Shown piece by piece: positions 18,696 through 27,718 of a stretch of 64,000 nt of DNA. The position numbers and the translations under genes are program-made. Numbering within the stretch: the stretch's first letter is position 1; each line of letters starts with the position of its first letter. The stretch is taken from the NCBI GenBank assembly GCA_014654265.1, contig JACWDI010000001.1, positions 124,001 through 188,000 on the forward strand, given 5' to 3'. Under the pieces are notes generated by a model. That model was given only the letters and a program-made list of their open reading frames with translations, did no database searches and had not been told where the DNA came from. Source of the DNA: Pelagibacterales bacterium SAG-MED11 (GTDB taxonomy: Bacteria; Pseudomonadota; Alphaproteobacteria; Pelagibacterales; Pelagibacteraceae).

Positions 18696-19782
18696 TCTGC
18701 TTTGCAGATTTATTAAAATATTTATTTCTAAATTTTGAGATAGATCTTCTAATAAAAGCTGCAGCAATACCAAGAGAAACTGCAAACAATATTGAAAATA
18801 ATCCATAAAAGAATGGCATATCTTTAGAAAATTCTTTAATAAATTTAGAAAAGAAGTTTAGATTCTGATCTATCACGTTGATCGTTTCTTTTTGAATTTC
18901 TTCAGCAAAAAAAGTGTCGTATGCAATAACTATTCCAACGACTAATAATAAAATTGCTAATAATGCTTTTAATCCTGAGCTATCAATTTGTTCTCCAAGT
19001 TTTTGACCAACCTGGACTCCAACAATTGATCCTACTACCAACATAACGACTAACATTAAATCAATTGAACCATAATTAATAGAGTGTAAGAAAGTAACAA
19101 TTACACTTACAAAAATTGTTACGAATAGAGATGTACCTGGAACCAATCTTGTTGGCATTTTAATAATATAGATCATTGCAGGTACTAAGATAAAAGCACC
19201 ACCTATACCCATTATTGCAGCAATAAATCCAACTACTAATCCTATTAGGATTGGTGTAAATACACTTTCATATAATTTTGACTTAGGAAATCTCATTCTT
19301 AAAGGAAGACCATGTATCCAATAATGAACATGTAATTTTTTTCTTTCTACAATATTTTTTTTTGCTTTATCAATTTCACCTAAACTTTCTACAAGCATTA
19401 ATGTACCAATAATTGCAAGTATATACATATAAGCTAAAGAAATTACGGTATCTATTTTTCCAATATCTTGAAAATAAGTAAAAGTATAAATACCTAATGC
19501 AGTTCCTATTGAGCCACCAATTACAATCATGAATCCCATTTTATAATCTAAAGTATTTTTTAAATAATGTGTGGTGGATCCTGAAACAGAAGTTGCTAAA
19601 ATATTATTTGCTTCATTAGCGACTGCATACGCTGGGGGTACACCCATAAAAATTAAAAATGGTGTCATTAAAAAACCACCACCAACACCAAACAATCCTG
19701 ACAGAACACCAACAATTGCACTTAATAAAAGTATTTCAACAGGATTTATAAATACTTGAGCTATTGGTAAAAAAACTTCCAT
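18688..19782 (-). CDS. TauE/SafE-family anion (sulfite/sulfoacetate) exporter
   Basis: The 364-residue membrane protein has the two TauE repeats, LLSAIVGVLSGLFGVGGGFL with TPFLIFMGVPP near residue 18 and LVVGFIAAIMGIGGAFILVP near 177. The loops between helices are longer than usual and include a charged insertion near residues 125-150. A final extra helix with a basic tail (RRSISKFRNKYF) follows. TauE/SafE members export sulfite, sulfoacetate or similar anions. Lying in the sulfonate island, sulfite is the best guess. It appears to be downstream of the apr gene group on the same strand. Confidence 0.88.
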   Translation of the reverse strand: MEVFLPIAQVFINPVEILLLSAIVGVLSGLFGVGGGFLMTPFLIFMGVPPAYAVANEANNILATSVSGSTTHYLKNTLDYKMGFMIVIGGSIGTALGIYTFTYFQDIGKIDTVISLAYMYILAIIGTLMLVESLGEIDKAKKNIVERKKLHVHYWIHGLPLRMRFPKSKLYESVFTPILIGLVVGFIAAIMGIGGAFILVPAMIYIIKMPTRLVPGTSLFVTIFVSVIVTFLHSINYGSIDLMLVVMLVVGSIVGVQVGQKLGEQIDSSGLKALLAILLLVVGIVIAYDTFFAEEIQKETINVIDQNLNFFSKFIKEFSKDMPFFYGLFSILFAVSLGIAAAFIRRSISKFRNKYFNKSAKQTK

Positions 19783-19808
19783 TTAAAAATAAAAACTTAA
19801 GATATAGC

Positions 19809-19943
19809 TTATTTAAAAGTTATAAAAGTTCCGACTATGATTACACCCCAACAAGCTGCTATAGCTGATAAAATCCCAGTTTTAATAAAAGTTGTTTTTT
19901 TGATTATAATTTTTTGAGGGATTTTTATATTTGGAAGTTGCAT
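19809..19943 (-). CDS. Small single-pass membrane protein of unknown function (44 aa)
   Basis: ATG 19943 to TAA 19809 encodes 44 residues. A basic, amphipathic start (MQLPNIKIPQKIIIKKTTF) precedes one hydrophobic helix (about residues 22-42) and a short K-terminated tail. Codon use matches the neighbours. It lies between the TauE-type gene and the 116-residue unknown, in the same direction as the apr genes. I do not recognise a family. It could be a small partner of a membrane oxidoreductase or exporter, but it could also be a chance reading frame. Confidence 0.45.
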   Translation of the reverse strand: MQLPNIKIPQKIIIKKTTFIKTGILSAIAACWGVIIVGTFITFK

Positions 19944-20010
19944 CTAACTTCCTGAATACACCCAGTATGAAAATTGTCAAATTATAATTGAATTTTTGTA
20001 AGATTTTTTA

Positions 20011-20361
20011 TTAGTAAATTGTTGCCCCAAAAACCTTTACGTCATCACCCTCAACTCCAAGCACCAATCTTCCCAAGAACTCTCCAGGAATTTTGTTATT
20101 TGTTTGTTTAATAAGGACTGTAATATGATCACCCCTTCTTAAAGTGCCAAAAGGCTCATAAGTTTCGCTCAAATTTGTGATAAGTTCGTTATTTGCCCAC
20201 TGTTTTCCAAGCTCTACCTCATTTGCTCCAAACAACATTTGAGTTGAAAAATCTTTAGTAAAGCCTCCATAATCCTTAAGATTTGAGGATCTAACTAAAT
20301 TTTCCCAAAATGGTTTACCTATTTGGAAAATTTCCTCATCGGTTTTTGCTAAAAGGTCCAT
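20011..20361 (-). CDS. Conserved-looking protein of unknown function downstream of aprA (116 aa)
   Basis: The 116-residue soluble protein has a helical N-terminal part (LLAKTDEEIFQIGKPFWENL) and a C-terminal part predicted to be beta-rich (GDHITVLIKQ, EFLGRLVLGVEGDDVKVFGA). It has no signal peptide, no cysteines and no motif I recognise. It begins 24 bases after aprA, so it is probably in the aprMBA transcript. The position suggests a role in sulfite/APS handling or in AprBA maturation, but this is inference only. Confidence 0.7.
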   Translation of the reverse strand: MDLLAKTDEEIFQIGKPFWENLVRSSNLKDYGGFTKDFSTQMLFGANEVELGKQWANNELITNLSETYEPFGTLRRGDHITVLIKQTNNKIPGEFLGRLVLGVEGDDVKVFGATIY

Positions 20362-20385
20362 AGATTTTTAATTTTTGATGTGTTT

Positions 20386-22245
20386 TTAAGAGGCTTTCTT
20401 CTTCTCATTCTCATCTACGATGTGATACACTGGTACCTTTTCCATTGAAAATTTGCCAGTTTTTGGATCTCTTCTTGAAACTGTTAAGCAATGCCAATTA
20501 TCATCATCTAATTTCATATGATCACCTCTGTAATAATACCCGGGCCAACGTGTTTCTTCTCTAAATAACGTGTGTTCTGTTACACATTGCGAAGTTAAAG
20601 CTCTATGTTTAAGTTCCCAGGCTCTCATTAATTGATGATAGTCTTCAGCACCTACTTTTTCTAAATCTTCCTCTAGCCAAGCTAATAATTCCAACCCTCT
20701 TTTGAGCATATTATCATTAGTCATATAATTAGTCGCAATTCCTCCTACATATTCATCCATAATTCTTTGAAGTCTTTGAAGACCTTGTATTGGTGATATA
20801 TAGCTAGGAGAAACAGTTCCACCAGTAATTTCATTTTGCGCAACTGTGTATGTTTCTAAAGGTTTGTAAACTTTAGTCTTAAAATCTTCACATTGCTTGT
20901 CTGATACTGAAATTCCATCAGCTTTTTTATCTTCTATATACTTAACAGCTGCTTTTGCAGCTAATCTACCCTCTGTAAATGAACCTGATGAAAATTTATG
21001 TGCACTTCCACCAACTGTGTCTCCTGCACCAAACAATCCATCAATAGTTAACATTCTGTTATAACCCCAGAAATATTCTGGTGGAGATAAGTCTTCTGGT
21101 CCACTTACCCATGCACCTGAACATGTCGCATGAGAACCCATAACATAAGGTTCTGATGTTGTTAACTCTGGATTGGTATATTTTGGATCAATATTTTGGG
21201 ATGCCCAAACAACTGCTTGACCAACTGTCATACCTAAAAAGTTTTCCCAACCTACTGTTTCTAAATGTGGATCTTGAAAAGCTTCGGTTGTAACCATTTG
21301 AATTGGTCCACCACCAGCCATAGTTTCTTGAATGAATGCGTGGTTTCTTAAACAAGTAGGAGTTGGGTGATGGTCAATATATTCTCCAACTAACTCTTTA
21401 GTTTGATCATACCATTTTTTTTCATAGTTCTCACCATTTGCATTCTGTGTATAAGTTTTTAAATGTAAAAAATACGCTCCAACAGGACCATAACCATCTT
21501 TAAATCTACATAAAACAATTCTATTTTCCATTTGAGTCATTTTTGCTCCAGCAGCAATAGGTAACGCATAAGCCGAGCCATTACTCCAAGGAGCATACCA
21601 AGTTCTTCCCATTCCCTCACCAACTGCTCTAGGCTTAAATATATGAGAGGCACCACCTGCTGCAACAATTACGGCTTTAGCTCTAAACACATGAAAATCT
21701 CCAGTTCTCATATTAAAACCAACAGCACCACCAATTCTATTTTCTTGAGACTCATCCATTAATAAATGAGTAATCATTATTCTATTATAAATTTTGTCTG
21801 CAGATTTTTTAGCTGCTTCAGCAACAATTGGTTTATAACTCTCACCATGGATCATTATTTGCCATTTACCTTCTCTTAAATATCTTCCAGTTTTTTCATT
21901 TTTCATCATGGGCAAACCCCACTCATCAAACATATGAACGGTTGAGTCTACGTGTCGAGCCATATCATAACCTAAGTCTTCTCTAACCATTCCCATTAAA
22001 TCATTTCTTGCATATCTTACATGATCCTCAGGTTGATTTTCATCCCACTGCATTCCCATATAACAATTAATTGCATACAAGCCTTGAGCTACTGCTCCAC
22101 TTCTATCTATGTTAGCTTTTTCAACACAAACAATTTTTAAATCTCTGCCCCAATGTCTAGCTTCAAAGGTAGCACCTGTTCCAGCCATACCTCCGCCTAC
22201 AACTAATACATCACACTCCTCAAAATGTGTTTTGTGCTTAGCCAT
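20386..22245 (-). CDS. aprA: Adenylylsulfate (APS) reductase, alpha subunit
   Basis: The 619-residue flavoprotein begins with the FAD Rossmann motif DVLVVGGGMAGTGATFEARH (about residues 13-32). It continues with family segments NCYMGMQWDENQPEDHVRYA, GRTWYAPWSNGSAYALPIAA and ETRWPGYYYRGDHMKLDDDN near the C-terminus. AprA with AprB interconverts APS and sulfite plus AMP. Without dsr genes in view, and beside sulfite-releasing enzymes, the oxidative direction (sulfite to APS) is likely. SAR11 and sulfur-oxidiser-type AprBA are known from the literature. It overlaps aprB by one base. Confidence 0.96.
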   Translation of the reverse strand: MAKHKTHFEECDVLVVGGGMAGTGATFEARHWGRDLKIVCVEKANIDRSGAVAQGLYAINCYMGMQWDENQPEDHVRYARNDLMGMVREDLGYDMARHVDSTVHMFDEWGLPMMKNEKTGRYLREGKWQIMIHGESYKPIVAEAAKKSADKIYNRIMITHLLMDESQENRIGGAVGFNMRTGDFHVFRAKAVIVAAGGASHIFKPRAVGEGMGRTWYAPWSNGSAYALPIAAGAKMTQMENRIVLCRFKDGYGPVGAYFLHLKTYTQNANGENYEKKWYDQTKELVGEYIDHHPTPTCLRNHAFIQETMAGGGPIQMVTTEAFQDPHLETVGWENFLGMTVGQAVVWASQNIDPKYTNPELTTSEPYVMGSHATCSGAWVSGPEDLSPPEYFWGYNRMLTIDGLFGAGDTVGGSAHKFSSGSFTEGRLAAKAAVKYIEDKKADGISVSDKQCEDFKTKVYKPLETYTVAQNEITGGTVSPSYISPIQGLQRLQRIMDEYVGGIATNYMTNDNMLKRGLELLAWLEEDLEKVGAEDYHQLMRAWELKHRALTSQCVTEHTLFREETRWPGYYYRGDHMKLDDDNWHCLTVSRRDPKTGKFSMEKVPVYHIVDENEKKKAS

Positions 22246-22715
22246 TAATAATAAACTCCCTTTTTAAAAGACTCTTTAGGGACTGAAGGTAGTTCTCCAT
22301 TAGTATTTAATCCTTCAGGTTCTGTATAAAGTCTTTGTGAATTTATCTCACCTTGATTAGGTTTGTCTCCTTCTGCAAGTTTAGGAATAAATTTTCCCCA
22401 AGGTTTAGTAGTTATAGGAGAAACAAAATTCTTTTCTGTTCCATTCCTAAATTTAATTTTCCAGGAAATTGTTCCTTTTTCTTCTTCTCTTCTTACCCTA
22501 ACACTATGACCCATTGGTGCAAAGTCAGCATAACCTCTAACATCAATTGCATGATTAGGACAGGCCTTTACACAAGAATAGCATTCCCAGCAAAAATTTG
22601 GTTCTATGTTTTTTGCTCGTCTTATATTTTCATCTATATGCATAATATCAGACGGACAAATATCTACACAATGTCCACAGCCATCGCATCTAGTCATGTA
22701 TACAAAAGTTGACAT
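22245..22715 (-). CDS. aprB: Adenylylsulfate reductase, beta subunit (ferredoxin-like)
   Basis: The 156-residue protein holds two [4Fe-4S] ligand sets: CDGCGHCVDICPSD (about residues 10-23) and CWECYSCVKACPNHA (about 42-56). A beta-rich segment and a C-terminal tail that wraps AprA follow. It passes electrons between the AprA flavin and a membrane partner. Its stop overlaps the aprA start (ATG/TAA sharing one base), so translation is coupled. It is preceded by aprM. Confidence 0.96.
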   Translation of the reverse strand: MSTFVYMTRCDGCGHCVDICPSDIMHIDENIRRAKNIEPNFCWECYSCVKACPNHAIDVRGYADFAPMGHSVRVRREEEKGTISWKIKFRNGTEKNFVSPITTKPWGKFIPKLAEGDKPNQGEINSQRLYTEPEGLNTNGELPSVPKESFKKGVYY

Positions 22716-22746
22716 AATTTATTTTTCTCCTTTTTTTAATAACATA

Positions 22747-23541
22747 TTAATAATGTTTTGGCTCTTCTCTTTTTATACCTAGGCCAAATTGCTCAGGTGC
22801 ATCTGCTGGGGGCGGAAGGTTATCCCTCGAACCATCAGCCTCTGCTAAATTTTTTTGTATTGCTGCTCCTGGTTTATAAAACATATGAGCAAATTTTGAC
22901 CAATATACTCCTCCAAATAAAATTAAGTTGGCTGCTACAAATAAAGTAAAAAATAAATATGACAAACCTACTTGTCCACCAAACTGAGTGTATGACCACG
23001 CTAAACCAAAAGTTGCACAAGCTAACAAAGCCAATACAAATAAATCAGCTTTAATAATTCTGTACCAAGGATGTGCTTCTGCTGAAACATCAACTCTTAA
23101 AAAAAACCAGAACCAATAACCACCTAAACAAGTTAAAATTGCTCCTGTGTGCCAAAGCATAGACCACATTTCTGAACTAGATTTACCAACACCAGTATAA
23201 CAAAAAACTAAAATACCGGATGAAACCCAAAATAAAATTGTTCCATACATTCCAAGTACATGAGCTAGCCTTCTTTTACCAAAACCAAGTTCTGATGTTG
23301 TGCCAATATCAACAACTGTTGTTTTTGCAATAATCGATGTTTTTTCTCCTAAGCCTAATTGTTTAGTGGCAGATAATTTTGCTTTTTTTGCATTATTGAA
23401 AAAATATGTAAGATTTTTATGGTGTATCATTTGAATAATTGTACCAAGGGCTATTAAAACTATCATTGCAACTATAAAGCCCTGCATTGCTATAGGGGGA
23501 ATTGTTTCTGCTAAAACAGAAAATGGGTTTGTATTAAACAT
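22747..23541 (-). CDS. aprM: AprM-type membrane electron-transfer protein (heme b, NarI/DsrM-like)
   Basis: The 264-residue membrane protein has five to six hydrophobic segments and histidines in helices suited to heme b (for example RRLAHVLGMYGTILFW and SMLWHTGAILTCLGG). The C-terminus is cytoplasmic, proline-rich and charged. It opens the aprMBA group, 31 bases before aprB. AprM is proposed to take electrons from AprBA into the quinone pool in bacteria that lack Qmo. The match is by context and topology rather than a diagnostic motif. Confidence 0.85.
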   Translation of the reverse strand: MFNTNPFSVLAETIPPIAMQGFIVAMIVLIALGTIIQMIHHKNLTYFFNNAKKAKLSATKQLGLGEKTSIIAKTTVVDIGTTSELGFGKRRLAHVLGMYGTILFWVSSGILVFCYTGVGKSSSEMWSMLWHTGAILTCLGGYWFWFFLRVDVSAEAHPWYRIIKADLFVLALLACATFGLAWSYTQFGGQVGLSYLFFTLFVAANLILFGGVYWSKFAHMFYKPGAAIQKNLAEADGSRDNLPPPADAPEQFGLGIKREEPKHY

Positions 23542-23641
23542 GTCCGCCTTATGTTAGTTTTTATTCTAATTTTAAAGTTTCTAATCTATTTAAAAAAATA
23601 GTTCAATTGCTAACTCATCGCAATTAACCTTTAATAACAGC

Positions 23642-24040
23642 CTATTTTTTTCTTTTGTAGTGTTGCTTATTGGGAATAACTGATCTTACACCCCCTTGAG
23701 GATTCTCGACATCTCCTAACCTTCGAGGAATCAAATGAAAATGGCAATGTAAAATAGATTGACCTGAAACTCTACCTATATTTGTTCCAAGATTAAAACC
23801 ATCAATATCTGGATCTTTTTTTATTACTTCATCTTTAACTTTCCTAATAAGATCTTTACAAGCTAACAATTCTTCATTAGATAATTCAAAAAAATCTTTT
23901 ATATGTCTTTTGGGTATTATCAGACAATGATATTTAGAAACAGGATAGGTGTCATAACTTGCATAAGCTAATTCATTCTGAATAGTAAAACCACTCTTTT
24001 CATTATTACAGAATAAACATGGGTTATTTGGATCTTTCAT
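23642..24040 (-). CDS. HIT-family protein (histidine triad nucleotide hydrolase)
   Basis: The 132-residue protein has the histidine-triad motif SILHCHFHLIPRR near residue 100 (HxHxH) and the upstream CLFCNNEKSG zinc-like pair. The family hydrolyses nucleotide-phosphate bonds such as dinucleoside polyphosphates or AMP-amines. Its ATG shares a base with the stop of the aminotransferase gene upstream, suggesting it is the last gene of the pab operon. No specific link to folate synthesis is known to me. Confidence 0.92.
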   Translation of the reverse strand: MKDPNNPCLFCNNEKSGFTIQNELAYASYDTYPVSKYHCLIIPKRHIKDFFELSNEELLACKDLIRKVKDEVIKKDPDIDGFNLGTNIGRVSGQSILHCHFHLIPRRLGDVENPQGGVRSVIPNKQHYKRKK

Positions 24041-24816
24041 TAATTAAACCTATACAAATTAGAATTTCTGATAGCTGAGTGGTAATATTTCAAAAATATA
24101 TAGTAATATTTTAAATTTTTTCTTTTCCAACCAATTTGACTAATTGTTTTGACTGAAGTTACACCTTTGCCAGAACCAATTAATAATATTTCATCAAATT
24201 TCTTCAGTTCTTTCACAAAAATTTCTTTTTTGTAAATTTTCTTAACTTTGGATTTAAAAAATTTATATGTGATCCCCTCATAATAATCTTTTTTTGGTGT
24301 AAAAATTTTATCATTACTAATAAACAAAAGATTAGAGGTGCCTGTTTCAAAAAGTTTCTTATTAAAAACAAGACCTATATCAGATTTAGTATTATTCATT
24401 TTAGATAAATGAGATAATATTTTTTTATATTTTAAATTTTTAAATTGAGGTCTTTCTCTTCTAAGATTTACAAGTTTTAAATTAAAATTTAATTTTGGAG
24501 TTAAACGTTTTCTTAAAGATATTGATATAGTATTTTTGTTAAGAGCAATTCTAAGCAGGTGATTATAATTTTTTTTTTTTGATAGATTTTTATTTAATAT
24601 TTGAAGAATATTGCTCTTAATAGATCTTTTATTTATTTTATACTTTTTTAAAGATTTGAGAAGATTGGACAAATGATTTTTAAAAAATAAAATCTTAGGT
24701 GGCTTACCAAAAATCCACATAGTTGTAAAAATTCCATGGTCACCCCATAAATCTTTAAAATCTATTTCTTTAAGATCTTTAAGATGATAAGATTTTTTTA
24801 ATGAGAAAGTTACCAT
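24040..24816 (-). CDS. pabC: Class IV aminotransferase, probable 4-amino-4-deoxychorismate lyase
   Basis: The 258-residue, very lysine-rich protein fits PLP class IV enzymes. It has WGDHGIFTTMWIFGKPPKIL at the N-terminus (like the GEGLFETM start of PabC), then FFKNHLSNLLKSLKKY, and the C-terminal LLFISNDKIFTPKKDYYEGI and GSGKGVTSVKTI blocks. After pabB and pabA in the same operon, it probably removes pyruvate from aminodeoxychorismate to give p-aminobenzoate. It overlaps pabA by 38 bases. A branched-chain or D-alanine aminotransferase is a less likely alternative. Confidence 0.8.
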   Translation of the reverse strand: MVTFSLKKSYHLKDLKEIDFKDLWGDHGIFTTMWIFGKPPKILFFKNHLSNLLKSLKKYKINKRSIKSNILQILNKNLSKKKNYNHLLRIALNKNTISISLRKRLTPKLNFNLKLVNLRRERPQFKNLKYKKILSHLSKMNNTKSDIGLVFNKKLFETGTSNLLFISNDKIFTPKKDYYEGITYKFFKSKVKKIYKKEIFVKELKKFDEILLIGSGKGVTSVKTISQIGWKRKNLKYYYIFLKYYHSAIRNSNLYRFN

Positions 24817-25336
24817 TGTTTGTTAAAAATGACTCTGGGTGAAATTGAAATCCATAAATTTTATCCTTATTATTTTCAAAAGCCATAGCTACTTTTGATT
24901 CTAAGCATCTCATAGTTATCTCAAAATCTTTAATTTTAAAAGGTTCTTTTAACTTTAAAGAATGATAACGACCAACTTTAAATATTTGATTTTTTTTAAA
25001 TAATGAATTTTTACTATTGACCTTAATATTGGATTGATACCCATGGTAAATTTTATTTTGTTCGACTATTTGTGCACCTTCACAAAATAGTATCTGTTGA
25101 AATCCTAGACAAATACCAATTATTTTCTTTTTACCCTTAAATTGATTATAGATCTTAGAAGTTAATGGATAATTTTTTGGATTTCCTGGACCAGGTGAAA
25201 AAACAATTACTTTTGCTTGATTGAGTTTCGTTTTGTCAACTTTGTTATAGTTATCACATTTAACTTCATCAAATAATGAAAGTTGATGAACAATATTATG
25301 TGTAAAAGAATCTTTATGGTCTATTACATAAATCAT
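24779..25336 (-). CDS. pabA: Aminodeoxychorismate/anthranilate synthase glutamine amidotransferase subunit
   Basis: The 185-residue class I glutamine amidotransferase has SPGPGNPKNY, the nucleophile loop GICLGFQQILFCEGA (catalytic Cys about 75) and the histidine-glutamate pair FQFHPESFLT near residue 165. It supplies ammonia from glutamine to the chorismate-binding subunit. It overlaps pabB by four bases and pabC by 38. The pairing with a PabC-type enzyme points to p-aminobenzoate rather than tryptophan, although such subunits can serve both. Confidence 0.9.
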   Translation of the reverse strand: MIYVIDHKDSFTHNIVHQLSLFDEVKCDNYNKVDKTKLNQAKVIVFSPGPGNPKNYPLTSKIYNQFKGKKKIIGICLGFQQILFCEGAQIVEQNKIYHGYQSNIKVNSKNSLFKKNQIFKVGRYHSLKLKEPFKIKDFEITMRCLESKVAMAFENNKDKIYGFQFHPESFLTNNGNFLIKKILSS

Positions 25337-26493
25337 TTAAATAGATCGATTAATGCTTTCGCTTTAATAAAATTTTCACTAAATTCATGCTTTGCATTAC
25401 TATCAACAACAACACCCGATGCTACTGAGATTTCTGAAATATTTTTATAGTTTAAAATTGATCTAATAATAATATTAAATTTCATATCTCCATTAAACTT
25501 TAGATACCCAAAACTTCCAGTATAAATGTTTCTATTTTCTTTTTCTTGATTATTGAGAAGATCAAGAGTGCTAATTTTTGGACAGCCAATTACTGATCCC
25601 CCTGGCATCATTGCTTTAATTACATCTATATTTTTAATGTTCTTTTTAACTTTACCTTTGATTAAACTAACATAATGAAAAAGATCTTTATATTCTTCGA
25701 CAGCTTTTTCCTTAGAGAGCTTAACAGTACCAACTTTACAGATCCGAGACATATCACTTCTTTCCATGTCTACAATCATGTTATGTTCTTTGGTTTCTTT
25801 AAGATTATTTCTAAAATAACTTAAGGCTTTAATTTTACTCATTCTTTTATTTTTTCTAACTGTCCCAGCTATAGGCTTGGTGGTGATTAAAGAGCCCTTT
25901 TTGGTAATTAAATTTTCTGGTGAACAACTAACAATAGAATAATCTTTGTCTCTAATCATAAAGGCTTCGGGAGCTAAATTTGTTTTTGAAAGTCTACAAA
26001 AAAAATCTAATGGGTCAATTTCAGATTTCAGTTTGTATTTTGTGCAGATCTTAATTTGATAAGTTTCACCGCTTTTGATTTTTTTCTTAAATTTATCAAA
26101 AATTTTAGTGTAGGATTTTCTATTAATATTAACCTTAAATTTTTTTTTAAGTCTGATTTTATCAGTCTTATAATTGACTAGGTTGTTAGAATAGCTTATT
26201 TTTTTTTCTGGTTTATAGAATATTCCTTTTGGAAAATTCATGCTTTTTTGTTTTGGAACTTTAATTCCAATTAAATTATTTAATAATTCATATCCAAAAA
26301 AACCTATAAATAAATCTGTCTCTTTAGGTTTTTTACTAGTCCTTTTCTTATTTAAAAAACTAGAAACATTTTTGTTATTTAAAGTAATCTTTTTTGAAAA
26401 GTCTGTATATAAATCAAAACCATTTATTGATTTATATATGGCGTAAGATTTACCTGATGTATGAATCTCTTTAAGTTGATTTTCTTTACTCAA
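25333..26493 (-). CDS. pabB: Aminodeoxychorismate synthase component I
   Basis: The 386-residue chorismate-binding enzyme has CSPENLITKKGSLITTKPIA, then NNLKETKEHNMIVDMERSDM, and the C-terminal MPGGSVIGCPKISTLDLL and GSFGYLKFNGDMKFNIIIRS blocks. These carry the metal and chorismate-binding residues. It converts chorismate with ammonia from PabA to aminodeoxychorismate, the first step to folate's p-aminobenzoate. The start region is short compared with TrpE, which fits PabB. It is the first gene of pabBAC-HIT, placed two bases after an MFS gene. Confidence 0.88.
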   Translation of the reverse strand: MSKENQLKEIHTSGKSYAIYKSINGFDLYTDFSKKITLNNKNVSSFLNKKRTSKKPKETDLFIGFFGYELLNNLIGIKVPKQKSMNFPKGIFYKPEKKISYSNNLVNYKTDKIRLKKKFKVNINRKSYTKIFDKFKKKIKSGETYQIKICTKYKLKSEIDPLDFFCRLSKTNLAPEAFMIRDKDYSIVSCSPENLITKKGSLITTKPIAGTVRKNKRMSKIKALSYFRNNLKETKEHNMIVDMERSDMSRICKVGTVKLSKEKAVEEYKDLFHYVSLIKGKVKKNIKNIDVIKAMMPGGSVIGCPKISTLDLLNNQEKENRNIYTGSFGYLKFNGDMKFNIIIRSILNYKNISEISVASGVVVDSNAKHEFSENFIKAKALIDLFK

Positions 26494-26494
26494 T

Positions 26495-27715
26495 TTATTC
26501 TGTTTTTAATCTCAAAACTGGTTGTTCTTTTATTGGTAAATGAATTATTGCTGCAAAGACAGATAAAGCAATTGCTAAATACCACGCGTAATCATATGAC
26601 CCATAAAGATCATGGAACAAACCTCCAAGATATGCTCCAAAAAATGATCCAAATTGGTGACTTAAAAATACGATACCATATAAAAGCCCTAAATATTTTG
26701 TACCAAACATATGTGCAACTATTCCACTGGTTGCAGGCACAGTTGATAGCCATAAGAAACCAAAACTTGCTCCAAAAATAAAAGAATTGATATTACTAGC
26801 TGGTAAAAATATGAATAAAATAATTGATATCCCTCTTAGGCTATAGATTGTACTAAGTATTATCTTCTTACTCATTTTTGTCGATAGATAACCACTACAA
26901 AGTGAACCAAAAATATTAAATAATCCAATTAAAGATAAAATTGCTGCAGCAGTCCAGCTTTCTAATCCACGATCTATTACGTAGGTTGGAACGTGTGTAC
27001 CTACTAGAGTTATATGAAAACCACATACAAAAAAACCAGAAACTAATAAAATATAACTTTTTGTACCAAACGCCTCCTTAATAGCATCAGATAAACTTTG
27101 AGTATTTGGTTTTTCAATAGTTTGTTCTAATGAAGGTGATCTCACAAAAAATGAAATGCCTAATCCAATAACTAAAGCTACTAAAAATGACAATAATGTT
27201 ATCTCCCAACCATTTTGTGTTAAAGAATATTGAGTTAATATTGGAGATAAAAAATATCCAAAAGATCCAACTGCCGTAACTATACTCATTGCAATTGTTC
27301 TATTTGATAATGGAAAATGTTTTCCGACTATAGACATTGGAATACTAATCGCTGTTCCTCCTAGACCAATTCCTATTAAAACTCCCATATCTATTTGAAA
27401 AAAAATTCCAGTATTAGGCCCTGCATATAAAAAATAAACACCTGCTATAAAAAAAAGAAATGCTAATGCAATCGCTTTATGTCCACCATACTTATCAGCA
27501 ATTGCACCAAATATAGGCCCAGTTAATCCCCACATTAACATTTGGATTCCAATTGATAATCCTGATTGGGTTAAAGAGATTCCTAAATCATCTTTAAAGT
27601 CCATGAAAAACATTCCAAAAGTTTGTCTTACACCCAATGAAATCAAGACTACTAAGCTGGCAGCAATCAAGGTAATTAAAGCGGTATTATTTCTTATAAA
27701 TTTTTCAGAAGACAT
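26495..27715 (-). CDS. Major facilitator superfamily transporter
   Basis: The 406-residue protein has about 12 hydrophobic segments and MFS signatures GVRQTFGMFFMDFKDDLGIS near the start and LTGPIFGAIADKYGGHKAIA between helices 2 and 3. It resembles monocarboxylate/oxalate-formate-type MFS members. It sits between the cystathionine lyase and pabB genes with spacers of two and three bases, so the three are probably co-transcribed. The substrate is unknown. Confidence 0.88.
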   Translation of the reverse strand: MSSEKFIRNNTALITLIAASLVVLISLGVRQTFGMFFMDFKDDLGISLTQSGLSIGIQMLMWGLTGPIFGAIADKYGGHKAIALAFLFFIAGVYFLYAGPNTGIFFQIDMGVLIGIGLGGTAISIPMSIVGKHFPLSNRTIAMSIVTAVGSFGYFLSPILTQYSLTQNGWEITLLSFLVALVIGLGISFFVRSPSLEQTIEKPNTQSLSDAIKEAFGTKSYILLVSGFFVCGFHITLVGTHVPTYVIDRGLESWTAAAILSLIGLFNIFGSLCSGYLSTKMSKKIILSTIYSLRGISIILFIFLPASNINSFIFGASFGFLWLSTVPATSGIVAHMFGTKYLGLLYGIVFLSHQFGSFFGAYLGGLFHDLYGSYDYAWYLAIALSVFAAIIHLPIKEQPVLRLKTE

Positions 27716-27718
27716 GTT

